Below the pieces are notes generated by a model. It searched no databases, was not told where the DNA came from, and saw nothing but the letters and a program-made list of their open reading frames with translations. Both the position numbers and the translations under genes were made by a program. From Ureibacillus endophyticus (lineage in GTDB: Bacteria; Bacillota; Bacilli; Bacillales_A; Planococcaceae), in assembly GCF_003628435.1 (NCBI RefSeq), contig NZ_RBZN01000004.1:52395-116394 (forward strand): DNA of 64,000 nt, in the 5' to 3' direction. Shown piece by piece: positions 36,107 through 44,160 of this stretch (positions within the stretch are counted from its first letter, which is position 1; each line of letters begins with the position of its first letter).

Positions 36107-36910
36107 ATGGATATATCTACAATTGTCGGGGTCATATTCGGAATTATCGCAGTATTCTTAGGAATGTTTATTAAGGGTGCCGATATGTCAGTTTTAATAA
36201 ACCCTGCAGCATTTTTAATCATTATTCTAGGTACTATCGCTTCAGTAACAATTGGTTTCCCTATGAAAGAATTAAAAAGGGTGCCAAGTCTATTTAAAAT
36301 TATTTTTACAGAAAGAAAGCTTACGAGTGACATAGAAATTATAAAAATGTTTTCTACTTGGGCAGATTTAGCTCGTCGTGAAGGATTATTAGCCCTTGAA
36401 AGTAAAGCCGCAGAAGTTGAAGACCCATTCTTAAAAAATGGATTAACTTTAGCTATTGATGGACAAAACGCAGATTACATACGTGATGTATTAACAGAAG
36501 AAGTTGAAGCAATGGAAGCTCGTCACAATGTTGGTTCTCAGATCTTTTCACAAGCTGGTACATATGCGCCAACACTAGGGGTATTAGGTGCGGTTGTCGG
36601 TCTTATGGCAGCTTTAAGAGATATGAACGATATTAACGCACTAGGTCATGCGATTACGGCTGCCTTTGTTGCTACATTACTTGGTATTTTTACTGGGTAT
36701 GTTCTTTGGCATCCGTTTGCAAACAAATTAAAACGTAAGTCTGCAGAAGAAGTAAAACAGAAAAATTTAATGATTGAAGGTATTTTATCAGTATTAGAAG
36801 GGGAAGCCCCACGCGTTATTGAGCAAAAATTAGCCTCATATTTAACTATGGAAGAACGCCGTCAAATATTTAATGAAAGCGGGGCGGGTGGTCTTGGCAA
36901 AGAAAGCTAA
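36107..36910 (+). CDS. motA: flagellar motor stator protein MotA
   Basis: A 267-residue stator subunit with four membrane helices. It is strongly similar to B. subtilis MotA: MFIKGADMSVLINPAAFLII, WADLARREGLLALESKA, QAGTYAPTLGVLGAVVGLMA, and AITAAFVATLLGIFTGYVLW followed by HPFANKLKRKS. This places it with the proton-driven MotA rather than sodium-driven MotP. With MotB it forms the ion channel that powers flagellar rotation. GGAGG precedes the ATG; motB overlaps its end. Confidence 0.95.
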   Translation: MDISTIVGVIFGIIAVFLGMFIKGADMSVLINPAAFLIIILGTIASVTIGFPMKELKRVPSLFKIIFTERKLTSDIEIIKMFSTWADLARREGLLALESKAAEVEDPFLKNGLTLAIDGQNADYIRDVLTEEVEAMEARHNVGSQIFSQAGTYAPTLGVLGAVVGLMAALRDMNDINALGHAITAAFVATLLGIFTGYVLWHPFANKLKRKSAEEVKQKNLMIEGILSVLEGEAPRVIEQKLASYLTMEERRQIFNESGAGGLGKES

Positions 36911-37649
36911 AAAGAAAAAGGAAGATGTACATATTAATGAGTCGTGGCTTTTACCTTATTCCGATTTAATGACTCTATTACTCGCTCTTTTTATTGTACT
37001 ATTTGCCTCTAGTTCAATTGATCAAGTCAAATTAGCAAAAATGTCCGCTGTTTTTAATGAAATATTTGATGGTGGTTCAGGTTTTATGGATCAAACTTCA
37101 ATGTTGGAAAATCCAACATCGTCAACACCGGGATTATCTGAAGCAGAAAAAGCGTATATTCAAGATCAAAGAGAGCTTAAGGATATTCAAGACAAAGTTG
37201 ATAATTTTATTGCTGTGAATGAATTAGAAGATACTTTTGAAACATCGATGACAGATGAAGGATTATTAATCACTATCCGTGACACTATTTTATTTGACCC
37301 AGGTAAAGCAGATGTTAAATCAGAATATATACCGATTGCTGATGAATTAGCCTCTTTACTAAAAATGGATCCAGCGCGGCATATTGTAGTAACAGGACAT
37401 ACAGATAATGTCCCACAAAACGGAGGCGAATTCGCTTCAAACTGGGAACTATCTGTTATGCGTGCAGTAAATATACTTGAGCTATTAGTTTCAAGTAACC
37501 CTGAACTAGATCCTAAATATTTTAGTGCAAAAGGTTACGGTGAATATTATCCAATCGCTTCGAATGAAACAGCTGAAGGACGAGCAAAAAATCGTCGTGT
37601 TGAAGTATTAATTCAGCAACTAGTAGATGAAGTAACAACAAAAGAATAA
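36894..37649 (+). CDS. motB: flagellar motor stator protein MotB
   Basis: A 251-residue stator subunit. From a TTG start it reads MAKKAKKKKEDVHINESWLL, then PYSDLMTLLLALFIVLFASS: the charged N-terminus and single helix of MotB, with the proton-binding D24. Residues about 130-245 are an OmpA-like peptidoglycan-binding domain (VVTGHTDNVPQNGGEFASNW, SAKGYGEYYPIASN, GRAKNRRVEVLI). The gene overlaps motA by 17 bp; the start lies just after GGGCGGGTGG. A longer in-frame start at 36873 is not supported by homologues. Confidence 0.94.
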   Translation: MAKKAKKKKEDVHINESWLLPYSDLMTLLLALFIVLFASSSIDQVKLAKMSAVFNEIFDGGSGFMDQTSMLENPTSSTPGLSEAEKAYIQDQRELKDIQDKVDNFIAVNELEDTFETSMTDEGLLITIRDTILFDPGKADVKSEYIPIADELASLLKMDPARHIVVTGHTDNVPQNGGEFASNWELSVMRAVNILELLVSSNPELDPKYFSAKGYGEYYPIASNETAEGRAKNRRVEVLIQQLVDEVTTKE

Positions 37650-37658
37650 ACAAGAAAG

Positions 37659-37692
37659 AATGAGTGAAACTAAAATCACTCATTTTTTTTGA
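37659..37692 (+). terminator. intrinsic terminator
   Basis: AATGAGTGA/TCACTCATT plus a T-run ends motAB. Confidence 0.85.
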
Positions 37693-37717
37693 CTTTTAAC
37701 AAACAAAAGTTTATACT
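37689..37717 (+). promoter_or_regulatory. sigma-A promoter of psuKG
   Basis: TTGACT (37689-37694), a 17-bp spacer and TATACT (37712-37717). An inverted repeat AACAAACA (37698-37705)/TGTTTGTT (37727-37734) brackets the -10 and could be an operator. Confidence 0.7.
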
Positions 37718-37748
37718 TTAAACAAATGTTTGTTGGAGGTGATTATTG

Positions 37749-38837
37749 ATGAATGAAAAAGAACAGCTAGTCCTTCAAACGATTAAGAAAAACCCATATC
37801 TATCGCAAAACGAAATGGCACTCCAATTAAATATGTCGAGGCCAACCTTGGCAAATATTATTTCTGGCCTTATTAAAAAAGGTGAAATTATTGGTAGAGC
37901 TTATGTATTACCTGAAGAAAAAGATATCATTGCAATCGGTGGTGCTAATGTTGATCGTAAATTCCACATTGATGGGACAGTTCAATATGGTACTTCCAAT
38001 CCAGCTTACTTAACAGAAAGTGTAGGCGGTGTTGCCCGCAATATTGCAGAAAACTTAGGTAGGCTAGGTAACACAGTAAAACTAATTACAACTTTTGGAC
38101 AAGACCAAGATGCCAATATGATACAACAAGTTAGCAATGGGTTTATTAATTTTGATTTATCCGAAACGTTACCTGATCGAAAGACTGGTTCATATAGTGC
38201 AGTATTAGATTCTAATGGAGAACTAGTACTTGCAATGGCGGACATGGGAATTTATGATTACTTACTCCCAAATTTGTTAATGAAAAATGAAGCGGCAATC
38301 ATTAACGCGAAATGTATAATTGTCGATCTAAATTGCCCAAAAGAAACGTTAATATATTTACAAGATGTAGTATCAAAAAGAAATACACCATTTATCATCG
38401 TTCCGGTTTCTTCACCGAAAATGAAAAATATGCCGAATGATTTAAAGGGAGTTTCATATTTCATTTGTAATCGTGATGAAGCGGAAATGTACCTAAACAC
38501 TGAGATAATAAATGAATTGGACTATGAAAAAGCGATTAAAGGATTACTCGAGCAAGGTGCAGAAAATGTAGTAATCACTTTAGGTAGTCAAGGAGTCATT
38601 GCGGGAAATAAAAAAGAAATTAAACGCTTCCCGGCTTATGAGGTAACTCATATTGAAGATGTAACTGGTGCCGGTGACGCATTTGTTAGTGCGGTAGTAC
38701 ATGGTGTGCTGCATGGGGAAGATTTCTTTGATGCAGTACAATTTGGACTTTATAATTCTGCGAAAACGTTAGAAATTGATAAAACAGTTAGAGAAAACTT
38801 ATCAATTAATGAATTAGAAAAATGGAGGAATTTATAA
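37749..38837 (+). CDS. psuK: pseudouridine kinase with N-terminal helix-turn-helix
   Basis: A 362-residue fusion. Residues about 1-55 are a winged helix-turn-helix ([20 protein letters not shown]). Residues about 58-360 are a PfkB/ribokinase-type kinase with [17 protein letters not shown] near the start and the anion-hole motif DVTGAGDAF near 311. It phosphorylates pseudouridine to the 5'-phosphate, the substrate of PsuG encoded immediately downstream (stop and start share one base). The HTH suggests that the kinase may also regulate its own operon. ATG is chosen because GGAGG lies 9 bases away; the frame allows a TTG one codon earlier. Confidence 0.9.
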   Translation: MNEKEQLVLQTIKKNPYLSQNEMALQLNMSRPTLANIISGLIKKGEIIGRAYVLPEEKDIIAIGGANVDRKFHIDGTVQYGTSNPAYLTESVGGVARNIAENLGRLGNTVKLITTFGQDQDANMIQQVSNGFINFDLSETLPDRKTGSYSAVLDSNGELVLAMADMGIYDYLLPNLLMKNEAAIINAKCIIVDLNCPKETLIYLQDVVSKRNTPFIIVPVSSPKMKNMPNDLKGVSYFICNRDEAEMYLNTEIINELDYEKAIKGLLEQGAENVVITLGSQGVIAGNKKEIKRFPAYEVTHIEDVTGAGDAFVSAVVHGVLHGEDFFDAVQFGLYNSAKTLEIDKTVRENLSINELEKWRNL

Positions 38838-39751
38838 TGGAAAAATACTTATCATATTCAAAAGAAGTACTAGAAGCGAAGGAAAAAGGACTACCAATCG
38901 TAGCTTTAGAATCAACTATTATTTCACACGGAATGCCATATCCGCAAAATGTGCAAACAGCAAGAGAGGTAGAAGATATTATCCGTAGTAAAGGTGCTGT
39001 ACCTGCAACAATTGCATTAATCGATGGAAAAATTAAAATTGGCCTTTCTGATGAAGAGTTAGAAATGTTCGGAAATGCTCAAAATGTTGCTAAAACATCT
39101 CGCCGTGACTTTGGTTACCTTCTAGCATCGAAAAAATTAGGAGCGACAACTGTAGCGGCTACAATGATTGCGGCAGAACTAGCTGGAATCGAACTATTTG
39201 TAACAGGTGGTATTGGTGGTGTTCACCGTGGAGCTGAACATACAATGGATATTTCAGCAGACTTAGAAGAACTTGCTAATACTAATGTAGCAGTAGTTTG
39301 TGCTGGTGCGAAATCAATTTTAGACCTTGGATTAACATTAGAATATTTAGAAACGAAAGGTGTACCAGTAGTTGGTTATGGTACTGATGTATTACCTGCT
39401 TTCTATACGAGAGAAAGTGAGTTCGGTTTAAACATTCGCGTTGACTCTCCTCAAGAAGTTGCTGATATGATGCGTGCAAAATGGGATTTAGGTCTACGTG
39501 GTGGTGCAGTTATTGCGAACCCGATTCCAGAAGAAGATGCAATGGATCCAAGCTTTATTAACGGTATCATTGAGGAAGCATTAAAAGAAGCAGAACAAAA
39601 TGGTATTAAAGGAAAAGATGTAACGCCATTCATGCTTGGAAAAGTTAAAGAATTAACAGAAGGAAAATCATTAGAAGCAAACATCGCTCTTGTTAAAAAT
39701 AATGCTAGAATTGGTGCAGAAATTGCAATTGCATTAAATAATAATAAATAA
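38837..39751 (+). CDS. psuG: pseudouridine-5'-phosphate glycosidase
   Basis: A 304-residue enzyme cleaving pseudouridine 5'-phosphate to uracil and ribose 5-phosphate (reversibly). Signature segments: [20 protein letters not shown] (catalytic Glu), [58 protein letters not shown] and [24 protein letters not shown] precedes the ATG and the gene is translationally coupled to psuK. The operon lets the cell recycle pseudouridine from RNA turnover. Confidence 0.96.
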   Translation: MEKYLSYSKEVLEAKEKGLPIVALESTIISHGMPYPQNVQTAREVEDIIRSKGAVPATIALIDGKIKIGLSDEELEMFGNAQNVAKTSRRDFGYLLASKKLGATTVAATMIAAELAGIELFVTGGIGGVHRGAEHTMDISADLEELANTNVAVVCAGAKSILDLGLTLEYLETKGVPVVGYGTDVLPAFYTRESEFGLNIRVDSPQEVADMMRAKWDLGLRGGAVIANPIPEEDAMDPSFINGIIEEALKEAEQNGIKGKDVTPFMLGKVKELTEGKSLEANIALVKNNARIGAEIAIALNNNK

Positions 39752-39757
39752 TTATTT

Positions 39758-39790
39758 CACCCCCATTGATAACGCTCAATGGGGGTGTTT
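39758..39790 (+). terminator. intrinsic terminator
   Basis: CACCCCCATTGA/TCAATGGGGGTG and TTT end psuKG. Confidence 0.8.
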
Positions 39791-39809
39791 ATTTTGTATA
39801 AATGGGAAC

Positions 39810-39882
39810 CGCTCATAAACTTGGTCAAACCGCTCATAAATTCAAGAAATTCGCTCATAAACAGGTTTAAACCGCCCATAAA
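39810..39882 (+). repeat. four-copy CGCTCATAAA array with an exact 21-bp period
   Basis: CGCTCATAAA begins at 39810, 39831 and 39852, and CGCCCATAAA at 39873: spacing 21, 21 and 21 bp. The 11 bases between cores vary. The array sits between the psuG terminator and the end of the convergent DUF1128 gene. Confidence 0.85.
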
Positions 39883-39898
39883 ACCTTATTATGGAGAA

Positions 39899-40120
39899 TT
39901 ATTTACGCAAAGCACCTAGCTCAGAAACGATTGCTTGCATTTCACTTGGACTAAAAGTGTCACGTTTCATCACCATTTCGTATAAGTACACTAAATCTTC
40001 ATAACTATCTTCAGAAAAATGTTCAGACTTCATTGCATCCACATTTACCATGCGAAGTTTTTCTTTAATTTGATCAATCATATAAACTACATTCTCTTGG
40101 GTTGGTTTTGTTAAATCCAC
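39899..40120 (-). CDS. yfkK: DUF1128 family protein (YfkK-like)
   Basis: A 73-residue soluble protein: [20 protein letters not shown] followed by [17 protein letters not shown], the DUF1128 signature, as in B. subtilis YfkK. I start at the GTG that follows AAAGGTGG by 7 bases; an upstream TTG extends the frame through that site. Its function is unknown. Its neighbours match B. subtilis yfkK-yfkI-yfkH, although it is divergent from them here. Confidence 0.88.
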   Translation of the reverse strand: MDLTKPTQENVVYMIDQIKEKLRMVNVDAMKSEHFSEDSYEDLVYLYEMVMKRDTFSPSEMQAIVSELGALRK

Positions 40121-40304
40121 TCTATGTCCACCTTTCAAACTCTTATGTTCAGAAAAATACGTATTAAAAATAAACTATGTTAATCATTTCACTACCAGTA
40201 CCCTATGTCAACTCCAAAATGTATCGCTACTTTAAAAAGGAGGAAATTTTCTATAGAATGATAGTGAGATGAAATTTTATCCAGAAATATAGGGGGAGAA
40301 ATAG

Positions 40305-40634
40305 ATGAGTGAAAGTAAATTATTAAAATCAGTCGTAATTGGTGCTTTAACTGGCGCATTAATAAGTATGTTTGATCGCAAAACGAGAGAACATACAATA
40401 GAAACCACAAAAAAACTAAAAGATTCTGTTGTTTATTATGCGAAGAATCGGGAACAGCTACAACATTTAGTTGAAGAAAAGGTTGATGAAATTCAAGAAC
40501 TGTATGAAAAGGCATCTGAAAACGTAAATCTTATTGTGAACAAGATGGAAGAAGTAAAGGAAATTCCAAACTCAATCCAAAGTATTGTGAATGATACAAA
40601 ACAGGCTTTTTCAAAAGATGAACCACTAAATTAA
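40305..40634 (+). CDS. YtxH-type coiled-coil protein (YfkI-like)
   Basis: A 109-residue protein with one short N-terminal hydrophobic segment (SVVIGALTGALISMF) followed by DRKTREHTIETTKKLKDSV and a long amphipathic helix: the pattern of YtxH/gas-vesicle-like stress proteins. AGGGGGAG precedes the ATG. It lies 15 bp before the YihY/BrkB-family gene, with which it is probably co-transcribed, as yfkI is next to yfkH in B. subtilis. Confidence 0.75.
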   Translation: MSESKLLKSVVIGALTGALISMFDRKTREHTIETTKKLKDSVVYYAKNREQLQHLVEEKVDEIQELYEKASENVNLIVNKMEEVKEIPNSIQSIVNDTKQAFSKDEPLN

Positions 40635-40649
40635 TAGTGAGGAAGGGAA

Positions 40650-41606
40650 GTGGGTATCGTTTTGCGCGAACAGAAAAACATCTCTCAAAACGATGTACTA
40701 TCAAAGGTAAATACTTTTATTGATCCGGATATGTCCAAAATTGATGTAACGACAACTAAAGGGTTTATACAAGATTTAATTGTGCGAATGAGAGTAGTTG
40801 ATATATCTGGAATGGGAGCTCAATTAGCCTACTTCTTTTTATTATCTTTTTTTCCTTTATTAATTTTTACTGTTACTTTATTACCTTATTTAAATTTGGA
40901 TGAAGAACATGTATTTGACTTTATTCAAACGATTGTACCTACTGAAGTATTCTTATTAACGCAAGGTACATTAGTGGAAATCCTTACAACGCATAATGGT
41001 GGAGGATTGCTTGGGATTGGACTAGTCGGAACAGTATGGTCAGCTTCGCGAGGGGTAAATGCGTTAATCAAAACATTAAATCATACCTACGATACAAAAC
41101 CAAGAGCAGGTATTATTAATCGAGCTTGGTCGTTAATTTTTACAATTTCATTGGTTATAGTAATCTTACTGGCATTAACTATCCCAATTTTTGGCCATCA
41201 TATAGGGTTATCATTGTTTAGTTATTTAGGGCTAGAGGAAAATTTTGCTCAATTTTGGAGGTATGTAAGATGGTTTCTTCCTCCAACGCTAATTTTTTGT
41301 GTACTTTCATTAATGTATTGGGTCATTCCTAATACAGATCCAAGATTGCATTTTATCAGTGTAATTCCTGGAACATTGTTTTCAACGATTTCATGGGTCA
41401 TATTAATTTATGCATTCTCTTATTACGTCAATAACTTTGGAAATTTCACTTCCACTTATGGAAGTATTGCTGGGGTTATTATACTCATGCTTTGGCTCTA
41501 TTTTACTGGAATGATATTAATTTTTGGTGGGTTATTAAATGCTTCAATGCAAAAGAGGAAATTAATGAAGTTGAAGAAAAGTAAAAAAGCCTTCGCTAAT
41601 CGTTAA
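40650..41606 (+). CDS. yfkH: YihY/BrkB-family membrane protein (YfkH-like)
   Basis: A 318-residue membrane protein with six hydrophobic segments. Family hallmarks are MGAQLAYFFLLSFFPLLIFT near residue 55, GTVWSASRGVNALIKTLNHTYD near 125, and TYGSIAGVIILMLWLYFTGM near 270. Once called ribonuclease BN, the family is now regarded as membrane proteins of unknown transport or envelope function. The start is GTG; GGAAGGGAA lies close before it, and TTG at 40662 is an alternative. Confidence 0.9.
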   Translation: MGIVLREQKNISQNDVLSKVNTFIDPDMSKIDVTTTKGFIQDLIVRMRVVDISGMGAQLAYFFLLSFFPLLIFTVTLLPYLNLDEEHVFDFIQTIVPTEVFLLTQGTLVEILTTHNGGGLLGIGLVGTVWSASRGVNALIKTLNHTYDTKPRAGIINRAWSLIFTISLVIVILLALTIPIFGHHIGLSLFSYLGLEENFAQFWRYVRWFLPPTLIFCVLSLMYWVIPNTDPRLHFISVIPGTLFSTISWVILIYAFSYYVNNFGNFTSTYGSIAGVIILMLWLYFTGMILIFGGLLNASMQKRKLMKLKKSKKAFANR

Positions 41607-41624
41607 TTAGCGAAAGCTTTTTTT
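41586..41624. terminator. bidirectional intrinsic terminator
   Basis: GCCTTCGCTAAT pairs with ATTAGCGAAAGC between yfkH (+) and the P-type ATPase gene (-). T-runs occur on both strands. Confidence 0.85.
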
Positions 41625-41625
41625 G

Positions 41626-43524
41626 TTAGGATTTTAACATACGAAGACCGTTTAAAATTACTAAAATCGTACTTCCTTCATGTCCGATTACACCAAAAGG
41701 CAAGTCGACAATTTGTAGGAAGTTTGAAGCAATAAGTAATGCAATAACTGAAATGGAAAAAATAACATTTTGTTTAACGATTCGTTGCATTTTCCGAGAT
41801 AAACGAACAGTATATGCAATTTTAGCTAAATTATTTTTCATTAATACAACGTCCGCAGTTTCGAGAGCTACATCTGTTCCTCCGCCCATTGCGATACCAA
41901 CAGTCGCTGTAGCAAGGGCAGGGGCATCGTTAATACCGTCACCAACCATACCAACATATTGATAGTCTTTTAAGTAATGTTTGATATGGTTAACTTTTGT
42001 TTCAGGTAAACATTCTGCAATGTATTCATTAACACCTGATTCTTTTGCAATGACTTTTGCTGTATTTTCATTATCACCAGTAAGCATTGCCACATGAATA
42101 CCTAAGTCTTGTAATGATTTTACAGCTTGTTTTGCTTCATCACGAACTGTGTCTTTCATTGCAACAAGTAATGCAATTCCTTGATCATCTTTCATGAAAA
42201 TAACTGTTTTACCTTCATCCGCAAGTTTATCCACAGCGTTATTCGCAAATGCTAATGCATCTTCACGTCCAACGAAATCAGGTTTTCCTACTTTATATGA
42301 CTGGTTATTTACATTTGCTTTTAATCCCCACCCTGGAACATCCTCAATTTCAATTCCTTGTATAGGTTGCACATTCAGTTCTTTTGCATATTTCGTAATA
42401 GCTTGAGCTAATGGGTGGTTTGATTGAGATTCAATGGAAGCAAGTATTTCCACTGTATCCTTTAAGTTTAAATCTTCTCTTACAATGACATCTGTAACAA
42501 TAGGAGTACCGAAAGTTAATGTTCCTGTTTTATCTACAGCAAGCAATTTCAACACAGCTAAATGTTCTAAATGGATACCACCTTTAAATAGCACACCGTT
42601 TCGTGCACCATTTGAAATTGCAGCTAATGTTGCCGGCATAATGGAAGCAACAAGTGCACAGGGAGAAGCAACTACTAGTAATACCATTGCTCTATAGAAG
42701 GTTGTCGTCCAATCCCATCCGAGTAAGTAATGTGGTAAAAATAACATTAACAAAACAGTACCTAAAACAAATTTTACATAAGTACCTTCAAACTTCTCAA
42801 TAAATTGTTGAGCAGGTGATTTTTCGCTTTGTGCAGATTGAATAAGTGTAATAATTTTTTGGAACATTGTTTCAGAATTTGGTTTAGTCATTTCTATTGT
42901 GAGTGTTCCATTTAAATTAACAGTACCCGCATAAACATCATCGCCAATTTGTTTTGTTACAGGCATTGATTCACCACTAATTGCAGACTCATCAATAGAA
43001 GAAGTTCCTTTAAAGATTTGACCATCTGCAGGGATACGTTCACCTGGTTTAATTAATAGGTGATCGCCAACCGTAAGTGAAGATACAGGCACTTTCATCG
43101 GTTCGAAACCACCACGAACAAGCCATGCTTCTTCAGGTTGTAAATTTATTAAACTTGAAATTTCATGCTTATTTTTATTCATTGCATAAGTTTCAAGAGC
43201 ACCACTAAGAGCAAAGATAAAAATTAAAATTGCGCCTTCAGTCCAGTAGCCGATAATTGCAGAACCGATTGCAGCTAATATCATTAATAACTCAACGTTT
43301 AAGTTTTTGTTTTCAATTGTATCTTCAATACCTTCTTTCGCTTTTGCATAACCACCAATGAAAAACGCTGTGATATATGCAAGTACAGCAGCGGTATTTA
43401 AACCGGTTGATTCCAATCGCCATGCTAGTAAGATGATTATCCCAGAAACAAGGGCGGCAATCAGTTCTTTATGTTCATTAAATTTCTCAATTAAATTAAT
43501 ATTTTCTCGATTAGAACTATTCAT
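41626..43524 (-). CDS. pfeT: P1B-type metal-transporting ATPase (PfeT/ZosA/CoaT-like)
   Basis: A 632-residue metal exporter without an N-terminal metal-binding domain. The membrane metal motif is SPC (287-289); the phosphorylation site is DKTGT (331-335). The SGES actuator loop, HP motif (SNHPLA), GDGINDAP hinge and C-terminal helix motif HEGSTILVILNGLR are present. SPC with HEGS/GT marks the P1B-4 group, which exports Fe(II), Co or Zn. Two Fur-box-like sites and a PerR-box-like site lie upstream, which fits the Fe(II) efflux pump PfeT. AAGGAGG precedes the chosen ATG; the frame extends 14 codons further without support. Confidence 0.9.
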   Translation of the reverse strand: MNSSNRENINLIEKFNEHKELIAALVSGIIILLAWRLESTGLNTAAVLAYITAFFIGGYAKAKEGIEDTIENKNLNVELLMILAAIGSAIIGYWTEGAILIFIFALSGALETYAMNKNKHEISSLINLQPEEAWLVRGGFEPMKVPVSSLTVGDHLLIKPGERIPADGQIFKGTSSIDESAISGESMPVTKQIGDDVYAGTVNLNGTLTIEMTKPNSETMFQKIITLIQSAQSEKSPAQQFIEKFEGTYVKFVLGTVLLMLFLPHYLLGWDWTTTFYRAMVLLVVASPCALVASIMPATLAAISNGARNGVLFKGGIHLEHLAVLKLLAVDKTGTLTFGTPIVTDVIVREDLNLKDTVEILASIESQSNHPLAQAITKYAKELNVQPIQGIEIEDVPGWGLKANVNNQSYKVGKPDFVGREDALAFANNAVDKLADEGKTVIFMKDDQGIALLVAMKDTVRDEAKQAVKSLQDLGIHVAMLTGDNENTAKVIAKESGVNEYIAECLPETKVNHIKHYLKDYQYVGMVGDGINDAPALATATVGIAMGGGTDVALETADVVLMKNNLAKIAYTVRLSRKMQRIVKQNVIFSISVIALLIASNFLQIVDLPFGVIGHEGSTILVILNGLRMLKS

Positions 43525-43537
43525 AATAACCTCCTTA

Positions 43538-43556
43538 TGATAATGAATATCACTAT
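43538..43556. promoter_or_regulatory. Fur-box-like operator 1
   Basis: TGATAATGAATATCA at 43538-43552 matches the 15-bp Fur box TGATAATGATTATCA in 14 of 15 positions. The overlapping 19-mer GATAATGAATATCACTATC (ending at 43557) matches the classical box in 16 of 19. It lies between the ribosome binding site and the upstream region of the P-type ATPase gene. Confidence 0.6.
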
Positions 43557-43578
43557 CATAATACATATAATCCAGTTG

Positions 43579-43593
43579 TGATAACGATTTTCA
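43579..43593. promoter_or_regulatory. Fur-box-like operator 2
   Basis: TGATAACGATTTTCA matches the Fur box in 13 of 15 positions, 41 bp upstream of operator 1. Confidence 0.5.
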
Positions 43594-43627
43594 TTTGCTT
43601 TATAAATATAATATAACATTTATTAAA

Positions 43628-43642
43628 TTAAAATTATTATAA
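43628..43642. promoter_or_regulatory. PerR-box-like site
   Basis: TTAAAATTATTATAA differs from the PerR consensus TTATAATNATTATAA at one position. It is about 105 bp upstream of the ATPase start. The surrounding AT-richness raises the risk of a chance match. Confidence 0.4.
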
Positions 43643-43696
43643 TATAGGAGGCTGTTATTGTAAATGAATAAAAACTATATGGTTATCAAAAAATAA

Positions 43697-43732
43697 AAAA
43701 CCCGTAAGAATTTTAAAATCTTACGGGTTTAA
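43697..43732 (-). terminator. intrinsic terminator, probably of fumA
   Basis: The 12-bp stem AAACCCGTAAGA/TCTTACGGGTTT is followed on the minus strand by a T-rich tract. It is the first strong terminator downstream of fumA, so the 400-bp repeat region would be fumA 3' UTR. Confidence 0.7.
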
Positions 43733-43760
43733 AAGGTTATAAACTCATTGTTTTCGCTTT

Positions 43761-44160
43761 GGCAAAGCCTTTCGCGCAGCTGAGATGAAATTTATTGTTC
43801 TAAGTAAATTTATTTACTTATTAGAATACGCGCTCAGCGTTATCACTCCAGGCAAAGCCTTTCGTGCAGCTGAGATAAAATGAACTCAACTTAATTTTGA
43901 ATTCTATTAAGAATAAGGATTAACCTTATAAATTAGAATACTCTCTCTGCGTTATCGCTGTCGGAAGAGCCTTTCGCGCAGCTGAGATGTAATTTATTGT
44001 TCTAAGTAAATTTATTTACTTATTAGAATACGCGCTCAGCGTTATCACTCCAGGCAAAGCCTTTCGTGCAGCAGAGATAAAATGAACTCAACTTAATTTG
44101 AATGCTATTAAGAATAAAATTGATCTCTTTTAAATTAGAATACTCTCTCAGCGTACTGAG
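43761..44160 (-). repeat. tandem repeats containing copies of the fumA gene end
   Basis: TTAGAATAC occurs at 43820, 43933, 44033 and 44135; the last is the fumA stop codon with its final sense codons. In each copy it is joined to a (CT)CAGCG block, and each copy is preceded by a hairpin block carrying AGCCTTTCG and GCAGCTGAGAT or a variant. Two AB units of about 210 bp are nearly identical, so the region arose by at least two rounds of duplication. On the minus strand each hairpin block pairs CTCAGC with GCTGAG around a small AAGGC/GCCTT-like inner stem. Confidence 0.8.

Noticed and set aside
43664..43696. Ten-codon ORF (MNKNYMVIKK) after an AGGAGG box on the plus strand
   Set aside because: The SD-ATG spacing is long, and the following hairpin is better explained as the fumA terminator on the opposite strand.
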